From Leptospira bouyouniensis (GTDB lineage: Bacteria; Spirochaetota; Leptospiria; Leptospirales; Leptospiraceae): 64,000 nucleotides of DNA. Below are positions 44,889 through 54,449 of the stretch, piece after piece. The notes beneath the pieces were generated by a model. The model saw only the letters and a list, made by a program, of their open reading frames with translations. It was not told the origin of the DNA and ran no database searches. Within the stretch, counting starts at the first letter, position 1; each line of letters begins with the position of its first letter. Where the stretch lies: the NCBI RefSeq assembly GCF_004769525.1, contig NZ_RQFT01000007.1, forward strand, positions 248,001 to 312,000. The letters run 5' to 3'. Both the position numbers and the translations under genes were made by a program.

Positions 44889-46819
44889 AATTTAAAACTA
44901 TCTACATAAGTATTTTTTTCTCTTTTCTTTTTTGTACACATCTCTACTCAGAAGAAACAATCACACCTGTTTCTGAAGTACCACCGCCAATCGATTTGGT
45001 AAAAATCCTAATAAAAGGGAATCAGAAAGAATTTGAAGCAGCAATCGCAAATGGTGGTGATATCAACTCCACTGATGAATCCGGAAAATCACTTCTCATC
45101 CTTTCTGTTGAAAAAAATAAACCTAAACAATTTGAATTCCTACTCAACCAAGGTGCTGATTTAAACAAAAGGGATCTTTCTGGTAAAACATTATTACATT
45201 ATGTTGTGACATCTCGTTTTACGAACCAAATTAAATCATTAGTCGAGAAAGGTGCAGATTTAAATGCATATGATGCAGATGGAAATACAGCTCTTCATGT
45301 TGCGATCTTAAAATCAAACTTAGCCGTGCAAAAGTTATTAGTAGAAAGCAAAGCAGATGTTAACTTACGTAACAATCCAAGGAAATCACCTATCTATTTG
45401 GCCTTTGAAAAAGGCAAAATAGATTCGATCAATTACCTTCTGCAAAATGGTGCCGATATCAATTTACCAGACCTAACAGGTAGAACTCCAGTTTTTGTTT
45501 CAATTGATCAAAAAAATACAAAATTATTAAACTTGGCTCTCGATGCAAAAGCGAATCCAAATACAGAAGATACAAAGTCAATTTTACCAATTGTATTTGC
45601 GATAGAGAAAGGGCACACTGCTGGTGTAGAAATATTACTCAATCGAGGTGCAGATGTTAATGCTAAAACGCCAGAAGGTGAATCTTTATTATTTTATTCT
45701 GTAGAAAAAAGAAATCTAACGGTTACAAACTTATTGATTAAAAAAGGACTTAATGTTGATTCCAAAAATTTAACTGGTAAATCATTATTTGAAATCGCTC
45801 TTGCTAAAAATGATACAAACTTATTAAAATTAGTTTTGGATGCAGGTGCAAACCCAAACCAAACACTTACTTCACAAAAAAATCCGCTTGAAGATTCGAT
45901 TGAGTCTTCCAAGTGGACAATCGCAGAACTATTGATTCAAAAAAATGCAGACATACAATCACCAAACCTTTCTGGATACTTACCGATTCATCTTGCAGCG
46001 AGGAAACCAGGATTAAAGATTGTAGATCTATTACTTAAAAAAGGTATCCCGGTAGACATAGAAAATACCAAAACAAACGAAACCGCTTTATCATTGGCAA
46101 TAGATAATAAACAAATTACAATCGCCAAACTTCTATTATCAAAAAAAGCAAATCCAAATCATAAACTTAAAGATGGAGTTCCTTTAATTTTCTCCACAAT
46201 TGAAAGAAAAGATGCAGAGGCATTTAAACTTTTAGTTTCTAGCGGTGCGAATCTTTTGTCCTTAAATGAAGAGGAAGAAAATTTAATCACAACGGTTTGT
46301 AAATTGGAAGTTGAAAAAAAGGATCAGAAGTTTGTTGATGAAACGATCAAATTATTGATCAGTAAAGGTGTAAATCCTAATGCAAAAAACAAACGGGGAT
46401 TAAGTGCTCTACATATATCACTGAATCGAAATCGGACTGAAACTCTATCAACATTACTAACATTAGGTGCCGATCCAAACCTAACAGATAATAATGGCTT
46501 TACGGTTTTACATAAGGCGATTCAAAAGTTTTTAACTTCAAAAGAAAATAACCAAACGGAATCCTATAAAAAACTAGTACTTTTCCTAGTGGAAAGACGA
46601 GCGAACTTAAACCAACAGGATAAATTAGGGAAAACTATACTTTCCGAACTAGCGATTCAGTTTGATCCTGGTAAAAGTGAAGCCATTCTAGAATTAGCAA
46701 AAGTTTTCCTTCTAAATGGTGGAGATACAAAGCTAAAAGATAAAAATGGAAAATCTGCGTTGGATTATGCAGAAGAAAAAAGAATTCCTGAACTCATAGA
46801 AATTTATCGCGGTCTTTAA
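44885..46819 (+). CDS. Secreted ankyrin-repeat protein
   Basis: 644 residues with a signal peptide (FKTIYISIFFSFLFCTHLYS). From about residue 38 to the end there are roughly seventeen ankyrin repeats of ~33 residues (for example LLNQGADLNKRDLSGKTLLH, LVEKGADLNAYDADGNTAL, LGADPNLTDNNGFTVLHKA). Probably a periplasmic protein-binding scaffold. The stop overlaps the first CNB gene (TAATG), so expression is tied to cyclic-nucleotide-binding proteins. Confidence 0.88.
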   Translation: MKFKTIYISIFFSFLFCTHLYSEETITPVSEVPPPIDLVKILIKGNQKEFEAAIANGGDINSTDESGKSLLILSVEKNKPKQFEFLLNQGADLNKRDLSGKTLLHYVVTSRFTNQIKSLVEKGADLNAYDADGNTALHVAILKSNLAVQKLLVESKADVNLRNNPRKSPIYLAFEKGKIDSINYLLQNGADINLPDLTGRTPVFVSIDQKNTKLLNLALDAKANPNTEDTKSILPIVFAIEKGHTAGVEILLNRGADVNAKTPEGESLLFYSVEKRNLTVTNLLIKKGLNVDSKNLTGKSLFEIALAKNDTNLLKLVLDAGANPNQTLTSQKNPLEDSIESSKWTIAELLIQKNADIQSPNLSGYLPIHLAARKPGLKIVDLLLKKGIPVDIENTKTNETALSLAIDNKQITIAKLLLSKKANPNHKLKDGVPLIFSTIERKDAEAFKLLVSSGANLLSLNEEEENLITTVCKLEVEKKDQKFVDETIKLLISKGVNPNAKNKRGLSALHISLNRNRTETLSTLLTLGADPNLTDNNGFTVLHKAIQKFLTSKENNQTESYKKLVLFLVERRANLNQQDKLGKTILSELAIQFDPGKSEAILELAKVFLLNGGDTKLKDKNGKSALDYAEEKRIPELIEIYRGL

Positions 46820-47253
46820 TGTCCATTCCCAAAAAAGATAATCGTATCAACATATTCGACTTCGTTAATACAGTCCCAACAAAGACTTTCAAACGAGGTG
46901 AAATTATTGTACGTGAAGGAGATCCTTCTAATGAAAAAATGTATTTCATCTTAAGTGGAACTTTATCGGTTGGAATGGGTGCTCCTGACCAAGGGAACTT
47001 CCACGAGGTAAGAAAACTTTCAACAGGTGAATTTTTCGGTGAAATTGCGCTAATCTCTTCACATGCGAGAGCAATGACCGTCTTTATCGAATCAGACCGA
47101 GCTCAACTTGGTATCTTGGACAAACAAAACTTAATCCGAATTGCAAATTCAAATCCAATGTTTGTTTACGCTCTATTACAAACTTATGTAGAACGGTTGA
47201 TTGAAGCAGAACAAAAACTTAAAGATCTAACGGAGGTAAGTGATGGGACTTAA
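46819..47253 (+). CDS. Stand-alone cyclic nucleotide-binding domain protein (1)
   Basis: 144 residues, a single CNB domain without HTH. TKTFKRGEIIVREGDPSNEKMYFILSG, then the phosphate-binding cassette GEFFGEIALISSHARAMTVF with the ribose Glu and phosphate Arg, and a C-terminal helix. It should bind cAMP or cGMP and lacks an attached output, so it probably acts through partners. Ends overlapping the next CNB gene by 11 bases. Confidence 0.85.
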   Translation: MSIPKKDNRINIFDFVNTVPTKTFKRGEIIVREGDPSNEKMYFILSGTLSVGMGAPDQGNFHEVRKLSTGEFFGEIALISSHARAMTVFIESDRAQLGILDKQNLIRIANSNPMFVYALLQTYVERLIEAEQKLKDLTEVSDGT

Positions 47254-47764
47254 AGAATCTCTAGCCAAACTTAGTATGATCAATATCAAACGAGGGGAAG
47301 TTCTTTTTAAAGAAGGCGTTCCATCCAATGGTGCAATGTTTTTTTTATTTGAAGGACAGTTGGACATTTACAAACAAATCGAAGGAAAACATACAAAACT
47401 ACGGAGTATTCTCCCAGGTGAATTTTTTGGTGAAATGGCAATCATCAATAACAGTCCAAGAGCTGCTTCAATTGTTGTAGTTTCAGAATCAGCAAAACTT
47501 GGAATCATTAATCGAACTACTTTCGTACAAATGAGTCAAGAAAGTCCAGAATTCCTATTTTTATTATTAAAAAAGGTAATTGAACGATTATATGAAACTG
47601 ATGGTAAAATTCGTGCAATCAAACGAAAACAAGATGAAGATTCCATGATTTCAAAATCAATTCCGATTAGCTCAAAAGACCCATCTTCAGATTCAGAGAA
47701 CGATAACCAAAGTCAAGTATCCTTACAAACTTTTACAGATGATGCCCAAACAATCGGTGAATGA
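47243..47764 (+). CDS. Stand-alone cyclic nucleotide-binding domain protein (2)
   Basis: About 173 residues from ATG 47243, with GGAGG six bases upstream. CNB domain with NIKRGEVLFKEGVPSNGAMFFLFEG and the phosphate cassette GEFFGEMAIINNSPRAASIV, both ligand residues (Glu, Arg) intact. The last ~50 residues are a Ser/Asp-rich, probably disordered tail. No DNA-binding domain. Paralogue of the upstream gene; may form a heterodimer or bind the same partner. Confidence 0.85.
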   Translation: MGLKESLAKLSMINIKRGEVLFKEGVPSNGAMFFLFEGQLDIYKQIEGKHTKLRSILPGEFFGEMAIINNSPRAASIVVVSESAKLGIINRTTFVQMSQESPEFLFLLLKKVIERLYETDGKIRAIKRKQDEDSMISKSIPISSKDPSSDSENDNQSQVSLQTFTDDAQTIGE

Positions 47765-47765
47765 T

Positions 47766-48473
47766 TTATTTCTCAAACTTCTTTCTTTTGATTTTAAAAA
47801 CTTCTGGTCTAACTAAAATTTCTGGGATAACTTGTCCTGCCGAATCAGTTAATATAAATTTAATTACATTAGCTATTTGCTCTGGTAAAAGATACGATTT
47901 TGGATCGGCATCTGGTTCTATATTTAATTGTTCATAAAATTCTGTTTTTGTAATATCGGGTATCACCAAATGAACTTTTACCGAATATTTACGAAGTTCA
48001 TCAAATAATAATCTAGCAAATTGATGAAGCCCTGCCTTTAGGGATGCATAAACATTTCCCCAAGGAGAAATTTCAATTCCAGAGATAGATCCAATAAAAA
48101 AAATCCTTCCTTCATTTTTTTTTAAAATTCGAGTTAATGAATTGGTCAGTAACATTGGCGATGTTAGTAAAACTTGAGTCATTTCTGTAATTTTATTAGG
48201 AGAGAATTCTTCAATCGGAGCAAAATGAGAAAACCCAGCATTATTCACTAGAATCGAAATGTTATCTATGTTAGGTATCTGATTCAAAAAATTTGGAATC
48301 GTATTTGGATTAGATAAATCACCTTTTAATAAGTGAAATTCAGGATGATGGTAATTACAATTTTCTGGGTTTCTGCATACACCAAACACTACATAATTTA
48401 GAGAAAGTAAGATTTGTGATATTGCTAATCCTATCCCCCTAGATGCACCAGTGACGATAGCAATATGTTTCAT
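47766..48473 (-). CDS. Short-chain dehydrogenase/reductase
   Basis: About 235 residues from ATG 48473 (the frame extends to 48497 inside the previous gene). NAD(P)-binding VTGASRGIGLAIS, LVNNAGFSHF, the Ser in FIGSISG and the catalytic YASLK are all present, so it is probably active; the substrate is unknown. ATGA overlap with the esterase gene upstream. Confidence 0.88.
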   Translation of the reverse strand: MKHIAIVTGASRGIGLAISQILLSLNYVVFGVCRNPENCNYHHPEFHLLKGDLSNPNTIPNFLNQIPNIDNISILVNNAGFSHFAPIEEFSPNKITEMTQVLLTSPMLLTNSLTRILKKNEGRIFFIGSISGIEISPWGNVYASLKAGLHQFARLLFDELRKYSVKVHLVIPDITKTEFYEQLNIEPDADPKSYLLPEQIANVIKFILTDSAGQVIPEILVRPEVFKIKRKKFEK

Positions 48474-49393
48474 TTTAAACTTTCCATAAATTCCCAAACT
48501 AACATCGAACCATCGATTACTTTTGTTGTTTTACCTTGGTTTATAAATGGTAACACCGGCGTTTCCCCAGGCCAACTATGTCCAAGCCCATTTAACCGAA
48601 TTAATTCGACAACTTTCTCATCAGAACAAGTTTGATAACGTTCAAAATCAATTTTGATAATTGATTCCTCTTCCATATATTCCATTGTTTTTTTAATAGA
48701 TGATTCTTTACAGGAATTCCACTCTTTCCATCGTAGAATACTGTCAGCTACAGACAAAATTTCTTTCCCGTCTCTCACATAACCACCACTATATGGAACC
48801 AATGGATCTTCAGTTCCCGCGATAATCCCCATCGAAACTGGTATTGATTTAAATTTTTGTTTTGATTTTAATAAAAAAACCGAAAGTTGTGATGCAACAC
48901 TGATTACACCTTTCCATAACTCTGGTTTTTCGATCGCAAGTCTTTGCGCCATAAAACCACCATTCGAGTGACCTACTAAAAATACAGATTTTTGATCAAC
49001 AGAACCTTCTGCGATCAGCCGTTTAACAATTGATTCGATAAATACAACATCATTGATCGATTTTTCATCTGCTGGTGAATTCCCTCTCCCATCCGCCCAA
49101 CTCCTTTTATAACCATCTGGAAAAATTACTATAAAACCTTTTGCATCAGCCAATTCATTTAATTTAGTTTGTTTCATCATAGAGACTCCTGTTCCGAATC
49201 TACCATGTAGGGCAACTAACATTGGTATAGGCATCCCGTCCCAATTTTTTGGATAATGTACAAGATATGTGCGTTTTTCGCCATTTAAAATAAAGTAATC
49301 TTTTTTTTCATTTTGCGATAGTTTATAAAAATACCCCATACAAGAAAAAAAACTAAAAGAACAAAAACAAAATATGAATGATAATCTTTTCAT
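48470..49393 (-). CDS. Esterase/depolymerase lipoprotein (PHB depolymerase-like, LpqC family)
   Basis: 307 residues. MKRLSFIFCFCSFSFFSC is a signal peptide with a lipobox Cys. The catalytic parts are VALHGRFGTG, FPDGYKRSWADGRG, nucleophile VGHSNGGFMAQ (about residue 168), acid in GTEDPLVPYSGG and GLGHSWPG (His). The arrangement matches the COG3509 family of secreted polyester/feruloyl-type esterases. Overlaps both neighbours by 4 bases. Confidence 0.85.
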   Translation of the reverse strand: MKRLSFIFCFCSFSFFSCMGYFYKLSQNEKKDYFILNGEKRTYLVHYPKNWDGMPIPMLVALHGRFGTGVSMMKQTKLNELADAKGFIVIFPDGYKRSWADGRGNSPADEKSINDVVFIESIVKRLIAEGSVDQKSVFLVGHSNGGFMAQRLAIEKPELWKGVISVASQLSVFLLKSKQKFKSIPVSMGIIAGTEDPLVPYSGGYVRDGKEILSVADSILRWKEWNSCKESSIKKTMEYMEEESIIKIDFERYQTCSDEKVVELIRLNGLGHSWPGETPVLPFINQGKTTKVIDGSMLVWEFMESLK

Positions 49394-49914
49394 TCAACAA
49401 ACTCCAATTTTGTAGTTTCCACTAATTGTTCTTTATAGATGCGATTGGGCCAATGTGTGATCATCAGAAGTATCACAGGTATTCCGCGCCACTGATCCAT
49501 CCCTACTGAATATTCATTCTCAAATAAAATAGAATCTGATTTTGAATAACGAAAAGTAAGTGATTGTTCTGATCTTATATGAGAAGGGAATATTCCTCCA
49601 GTAAAAAAAGTGAGTAAAAATTGAATTTTATGTAAAAGTGGAAATTGGTATTTTGGATCTTTTTTTTGTAAAATTATTTCTAATACCAAAGGAGAAGATG
49701 GATCTTCGACTATCCCTTGTTTTTTGATGTTTTCTAATATAATGTCCTTTTCTTGCTCGTATCGATAAAATCCAGTAAAAAGAATTTTAAATTTTTTTTC
49801 ATTGGTTAATTTCAAATTTCGATATTTGGAAGTTACTGGATCTGGAAATGCAGCACAATGCAATGAAAATAGCAGAATACCATATATGAAAAAGTTTATC
49901 CATTTAGAGTTCAT
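49390..49914 (-). CDS. Putative lipoprotein
   Basis: 174 residues; FFIYGILLFSLHC is a signal peptide with lipobox Cys. The mature part has an LVLEIILQKKDPKYQFPLLHK strand and a hydrophobic LTFFTGGIFPSHI stretch. It resembles the next upstream lipoprotein faintly in size and pattern. Function unknown; coupled by overlap on both sides. Confidence 0.65.
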   Translation of the reverse strand: MNSKWINFFIYGILLFSLHCAAFPDPVTSKYRNLKLTNEKKFKILFTGFYRYEQEKDIILENIKKQGIVEDPSSPLVLEIILQKKDPKYQFPLLHKIQFLLTFFTGGIFPSHIRSEQSLTFRYSKSDSILFENEYSVGMDQWRGIPVILLMITHWPNRIYKEQLVETTKLEFVE

Positions 49915-50518
49915 CTTTTACATCACCTAAAAATTCAGAAACTTTCTCAGCAAGTATTGTGTTCCATTCATTACGATCATCTACCCACATCATTAACAAG
50001 GATACCCAGCCAAACACTCGATACGATTCAATCGGATACCTAAATTCCTTTTCTAAATTTCCACTCTTTTTTAATCGAAAAAGTATGTAATCATCGTCTC
50101 GGTCTATATCTGGAATGATAAAAAATGTACTAATTGCCAAAAATCGATTTGTTAAATAGATCAAAAATCGATTCTGATTCCGTTCGGCAAGATAGGAGAC
50201 CGGTTCTGTTGATTCCCCTAGAAAAAATTTAAACTTTGGACTAGATTCTAAAATAATTTGTAAATGGTAATCAGCTGTCGTTTGATTGAAGTGTCGTACT
50301 GAGGAAAACTTTCCTGATTTTTCTAATGCAGAAAGAATATAAGTCACCCGTCTTCTATCCAATTCTTCATCCCAACCGATCAATTCATAACTTAATGATC
50401 GATTATAATTTTCTTTTCCAAAATCGATTTTACGACGCTCACTTGAATAAAACACCGAACAAGCAAATTGGAAGGAGCAGAAAAAAACAAACAAAACAAT
50501 GGTAATATTTTTTTTCAT
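49904..50518 (-). CDS. Putative lipoprotein
   Basis: 204 residues; MKKNITIVLFVFFCSFQFAC gives a lipobox Cys at 20. The mature part alternates strands and helices (RRVTYILSALEKSGKFSSVRH, DYHLQIILESSPKFKFFLG) and has a hydrophobic FLAISTFFIIPDIDR stretch near the middle. Function unknown; overlaps the next gene by 11 bases. Confidence 0.65.
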   Translation of the reverse strand: MKKNITIVLFVFFCSFQFACSVFYSSERRKIDFGKENYNRSLSYELIGWDEELDRRRVTYILSALEKSGKFSSVRHFNQTTADYHLQIILESSPKFKFFLGESTEPVSYLAERNQNRFLIYLTNRFLAISTFFIIPDIDRDDDYILFRLKKSGNLEKEFRYPIESYRVFGWVSLLMMWVDDRNEWNTILAEKVSEFLGDVKDEL

Positions 50519-50521
50519 AAA

Positions 50522-51634
50522 TTATTTTGATACAATTACCAATTCAAAATTGGTGGTCGGATACTCTTGTCCATTGATCGCGATTGAAATTTTTTGGATT
50601 CCTGGATAATATACGCGTGTCGTGATGGGTTTAAAAGAATGAGATTTATCAATAATAACCTCTTCCTTAGGCATAACAACTTTTTCACCTAACTGAAATA
50701 CTTTTATTCCATACTTCCCATTTGCCAATAAAAATGCCAACTTATACTCTATTCTTAATTTGGTTTTTGTTTGTGATGGATTTACAAATCTTACATTAAA
50801 TTCCAACGATTCGCCAATTTTAATCTTTTTCTTCTTTAATTGTAATTTTAGGTTTGTCGCCTTCCATTTAGGATTGTAATCAAAAAATGACAAGGCTGTT
50901 TGATTACCTTTTTTTAATAAACCTCTCAGAGCATGTTTTAAATTTTTATCCAATTCTTCGGATATCCCAAATTTATTTTTACAAAAGTCGACAACGATTT
51001 CTGGCTGAATTTTAGATATATCATTTAAATGGTTTGAAACACTTCTACGAACAATCTCATTTTCATCATTCCACAAGTTTTCCAAGATTCTTAAATGAAT
51101 ATTTGGATTTTTTTTGATAGATGGGATTCCGATTCCCCAAGGTAACATGGGACGGCTCCCTTCACTAGCCAAACGCCTAACAAAAGCTTCCTTATGTTTT
51201 GACCATTTCTCCATTTGTTTGATAGTTTTATCAAAATAAGTTTGATAATAATATCGAATCGCAAATTCAGCACTCGAAAAAACAGTCGTCTGTTCTAAAA
51301 CTCTCATCGAAGTCTCAAAGTCGTCTAAACCAGATTTAGTGACAATATCATTAACAAAAATATATGGGAAATTAAAATCACTAACACCGTTTCCCCTTAG
51401 AGATTCGATCAAATGCAAAAGTTTCGGTTCAATCTCCAATAAAGGAGCATCCCAAAAATACAAAAAAACTTCGGCTATTCGATTGATTCTTTCTTTCAGC
51501 TCAAATTTTTTCCAAGACACATCCAATATTTTTTTTTGGAAAACTTCCGGTTTGATTTTTGGATCAACTTGTGTAACAATATAACTTAAATTTTTGATCC
51601 AATCGGGAGAATATATTTCTTTTAGCGGTTCCAT
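50522..51634 (-). CDS. DNA alkylation repair glycosylase, AlkC-like
   Basis: 370 residues. HEAT-like helical repeats fill about residues 1-250, with the family block EAFVRRLASEGSRPMLPWGIG (about 170-190) and LWNDENEIVRRSVSNHLNDIS. The C-terminal ~100 residues form an Ig-like beta domain (IKIGESLEFNVRFVNPSQT, YYPGIQKISIAINGQ), the arrangement seen in AlkC-type enzymes that remove 3-methyladenine-type lesions. First gene of a five-gene operon with lipoproteins, esterase and SDR. Confidence 0.8.
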   Translation of the reverse strand: MEPLKEIYSPDWIKNLSYIVTQVDPKIKPEVFQKKILDVSWKKFELKERINRIAEVFLYFWDAPLLEIEPKLLHLIESLRGNGVSDFNFPYIFVNDIVTKSGLDDFETSMRVLEQTTVFSSAEFAIRYYYQTYFDKTIKQMEKWSKHKEAFVRRLASEGSRPMLPWGIGIPSIKKNPNIHLRILENLWNDENEIVRRSVSNHLNDISKIQPEIVVDFCKNKFGISEELDKNLKHALRGLLKKGNQTALSFFDYNPKWKATNLKLQLKKKKIKIGESLEFNVRFVNPSQTKTKLRIEYKLAFLLANGKYGIKVFQLGEKVVMPKEEVIIDKSHSFKPITTRVYYPGIQKISIAINGQEYPTTNFELVIVSK

Positions 51635-51685
51635 ATGTTTTTCAGTATTCTGTAATAATTTTAAATATCTTTACATTACGATAAC

Positions 51686-53836
51686 TCAAAAATTTGCTTT
51701 AGGTAACCAAACAGAAAAACAAGCTCCGATTGTTCTTGGCTCGAGTTCAATTTTTCCACCCATCTGAACGATCATTTTTTTACAAATATCCAACCCTAAT
51801 CCCATTCCTTCTCCATTTGGTTTTGTCGTAAAAAAAGGTTCAAATATTTTATCTTTTATTGTATCTGGGACACCAACTCCGGAATCAATAATTGAAACTT
51901 TGATCCATTGTTCAAGCGTTTGTAATTTTATTTCTAAAGTTCCTGAATATGACATCGCATGTAGTCCATTATTTATCAAATTGATCCAAACTTGATTGAG
52001 TTTATCTCTATTCCCTATACATTTTCTATCTGGGCCAAAATTCTTTACCACTGTAACTTTGCTTAAATTATAATGATAAAGAGATAAAATAGTTTCAATT
52101 TCAGTTTCTAAATCAATAACCGAATCATTACTGGCAGCTTCCTTTTCTGAAACAAGATAATTTTTTAATGCTCTTATCACATGAGTCGCCTTTTCCGATG
52201 CAACGGAAATAATTTGATTACATCGATAAGCTGCATTGATATTAGAGACAACTTGCAGAATTTCTAGAGACCTATCACTTTCTAATATATATTCAATTTG
52301 ATCGGGTCGACGAAACAAACCCGTTTCAATAACCATCTGCATATGATCTCCATACAAATCCATTTTATCTAAATACGAAAATTTTGAGTGTAATTCTTTT
52401 TTCAAAATTCTTTCAGATTTGCCTTCCATATAATTTTGATTGGTTAAACTTTCAGCAAGAACCAATTTGTATCGTTTCGAATCTTCATCATTAAAATTGA
52501 TAATGGTTGAGATTACTGATTGTAATTTATTTTTTAAAAAATCTAAAAGAGACAAATTGGATGAAACGATAGCACCCAAAGGTGTATTTAATTCATGAGC
52601 CATTCCCGCTGCCAATTGACCGAGTACAGCCAATTTTTCAGATGCCAACAAGCGATCTTGAGCTTCCGTAAGTTCTTCAAGTGTATTCACCAAACTTTGA
52701 TTCAATATTTGTAGACTTTCGTTAGATTGTCTTAATTCCTCGGTTCTTTGTTTTACTTGATTCTTTAAATTTTCTGAATACTGTTTATTGAGTCTTCTCC
52801 ATTGAATTAACCATATGATTCCTACGGCAGACAGTGTTATAAAAAAGGTATAATAAAGCCAATCGTAATTAGTAGGAGGGTTAGGATCATATAAAAACCC
52901 TTTTAAACATATGTTTTTTGGTAACATACCAAGCTCAAAGTAAATGTCATTTATATGTTTCCATCTGCCTGGATTCATATAACCCATCTCAACTAACACA
53001 GGTTGAATGAGAGGTGTCATTTGTTGCCCTTCAAACAATAATCTCTCTATCGGATGTTTTTTGGAATATTTATTGTAAATTAGTTCAGCAATCTCCTCTT
53101 GGTGGCTCATTGCATATTGCCAACCTCGCAAAGTTGCTTCCCGAAAAGCCTTTACTCGATTTGGGTATTTTTTTATTTCCTCTTCGCTAGTAAAAAAATT
53201 GTCTCCATAAAAATCTATTCCAGCTAGACGAGGTGAATACGCTACAAATTGAAAACCAGCTTTATTAAAATCATAAGCTTGGGTAGTAGCATAACCAGAA
53301 TAAGCATCAACCTTTCCTTCTATAAGATCTCTTGGATTAAATCGATGTTCTAATAACTGAAGATCGGAAGGATTGATTCCTTCTTTTTTTAGATAAGCTA
53401 CGATCTCTTCCATCCACGGAGTTAACATTACTTTTTTTCCAACTAAATCATGGATACTTTGAACGTTTGATGATTTCTTAAAAAATAAAACTGATGGTGA
53501 GTGTTGAAAGATAACACCCAAAACAACAACTGGTTTCCCCATGTGCCTTTGGATTAGTAACTCATTACTTCCAACGCCATATTGTCCTGTGGTGCTGACA
53601 ACTTTTTCGTGAATGCCTTTTATACCAACCGTACTTTCTAGTAGTTCAACATCTAAACCTACATCTTTGTAGAATCCTTTTTCGTAGGCTGCATAGTATC
53701 CAGCAAATTGAAATTGATGGAACCACTTGAGATGAAGGGTTACTTTTTCATCTGAAAATATTGACTGGAATGGTATTGTTAATAACAAAAACGATAAGAC
53801 ATAGTTCAAGTGTCGACGAATCAAATCCGTTTTCAT
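51686..53836 (-). CDS. Sensor histidine kinase with NMT1/THI5-like periplasmic domain
   Basis: 716 residues. A signal peptide and a ~290-residue NMT1/THI5-type binding domain (KWFHQFQFAGYYAAYEKGFY...) precede one membrane helix (about 332-350) and a coiled coil. The H-box is LGQLAAGMAHELNTPLG. About 110 residues then separate it from HVIRALKNYL. The ATPase has NLINNGLHAM, IDSGVGVPD and FEPFFTTKPNGEGMGLGL, all intact. It probably senses a pyrimidine-like or other small ligand. No adjacent response regulator. Confidence 0.88.
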   Translation of the reverse strand: MKTDLIRRHLNYVLSFLLLTIPFQSIFSDEKVTLHLKWFHQFQFAGYYAAYEKGFYKDVGLDVELLESTVGIKGIHEKVVSTTGQYGVGSNELLIQRHMGKPVVVLGVIFQHSPSVLFFKKSSNVQSIHDLVGKKVMLTPWMEEIVAYLKKEGINPSDLQLLEHRFNPRDLIEGKVDAYSGYATTQAYDFNKAGFQFVAYSPRLAGIDFYGDNFFTSEEEIKKYPNRVKAFREATLRGWQYAMSHQEEIAELIYNKYSKKHPIERLLFEGQQMTPLIQPVLVEMGYMNPGRWKHINDIYFELGMLPKNICLKGFLYDPNPPTNYDWLYYTFFITLSAVGIIWLIQWRRLNKQYSENLKNQVKQRTEELRQSNESLQILNQSLVNTLEELTEAQDRLLASEKLAVLGQLAAGMAHELNTPLGAIVSSNLSLLDFLKNKLQSVISTIINFNDEDSKRYKLVLAESLTNQNYMEGKSERILKKELHSKFSYLDKMDLYGDHMQMVIETGLFRRPDQIEYILESDRSLEILQVVSNINAAYRCNQIISVASEKATHVIRALKNYLVSEKEAASNDSVIDLETEIETILSLYHYNLSKVTVVKNFGPDRKCIGNRDKLNQVWINLINNGLHAMSYSGTLEIKLQTLEQWIKVSIIDSGVGVPDTIKDKIFEPFFTTKPNGEGMGLGLDICKKMIVQMGGKIELEPRTIGACFSVWLPKANF

Positions 53837-53899
53837 CCTATCATTTTTATAAAGATTTGTCTGAGCAAATCAATGAAATAAAGCTTGGCTTTGGGTTTT

Positions 53900-54448
53900 T
53901 TATAGTTTTTCCTGGATTTTCCCTTTTACTTTCTGAATCCATTCCAAATTCAAATGAGTTTGTTTTTCTGCATATTCTAAGGTCATATTCCAATATTCAT
54001 TATCAGGGTGTTTACCCCATTCAGTTTTTAGTTCTTTTTGGAATACTTTAAGAGACTTTAAATCTTCCTTTTGTTTTTTGATTTCAAGGTCAAGTTGTTC
54101 AACAAGTAACTTTGAATTCATATGCCTTCCGAAAAAAACTTTAAACAAAAGTTCATTTCTTTTGTTCGTCTGAATTGGAGATTGGTCCATCCAACGCCTA
54201 AATTCTTCAAGACCAGATCGAGTAACTTTAAATACTTTTTTTTTCTTCCCGTTCGAATCCGATTTTTCCCACTCTTTTATAAAGCCATCTTTTTCTAACT
54301 TCGTTAATGTAGGATAAATCTGACCAAAACTTTCGCTCCAGAAAAAACTAATTGTGGATTCGATGTACTTACGAATCTCATATCCATTCATTTCACATTG
54401 TGCGAGAATCCCTAATAGTGCATATTGTGTTTTGCTTTCTCTTTTCAT
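53900..54448 (-). CDS. PadR-family transcriptional regulator
   Basis: 182 residues. TQYALLGILAQCEMNGYEIRKYI, SFGQIYPTLTKLEKDGFIKEW and KVFKVTRSGLEEFRRWM are the winged-helix PadR pattern (about residues 8-88), followed by the family's C-terminal helical dimerisation part. Third gene after the quinone reductase and hydrolase genes, which share an 18-bp inverted-repeat operator region, the likely site of autoregulation. Confidence 0.88.
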   Translation of the reverse strand: MKRESKTQYALLGILAQCEMNGYEIRKYIESTISFFWSESFGQIYPTLTKLEKDGFIKEWEKSDSNGKKKKVFKVTRSGLEEFRRWMDQSPIQTNKRNELLFKVFFGRHMNSKLLVEQLDLEIKKQKEDLKSLKVFQKELKTEWGKHPDNEYWNMTLEYAEKQTHLNLEWIQKVKGKIQEKL

Positions 54449-54449
54449 C

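Noticed and set aside
46819..47764. CRP-type transcription factors
   Set aside because: Both CNB proteins lack the C-terminal helix-turn-helix of CRP/FNR regulators.
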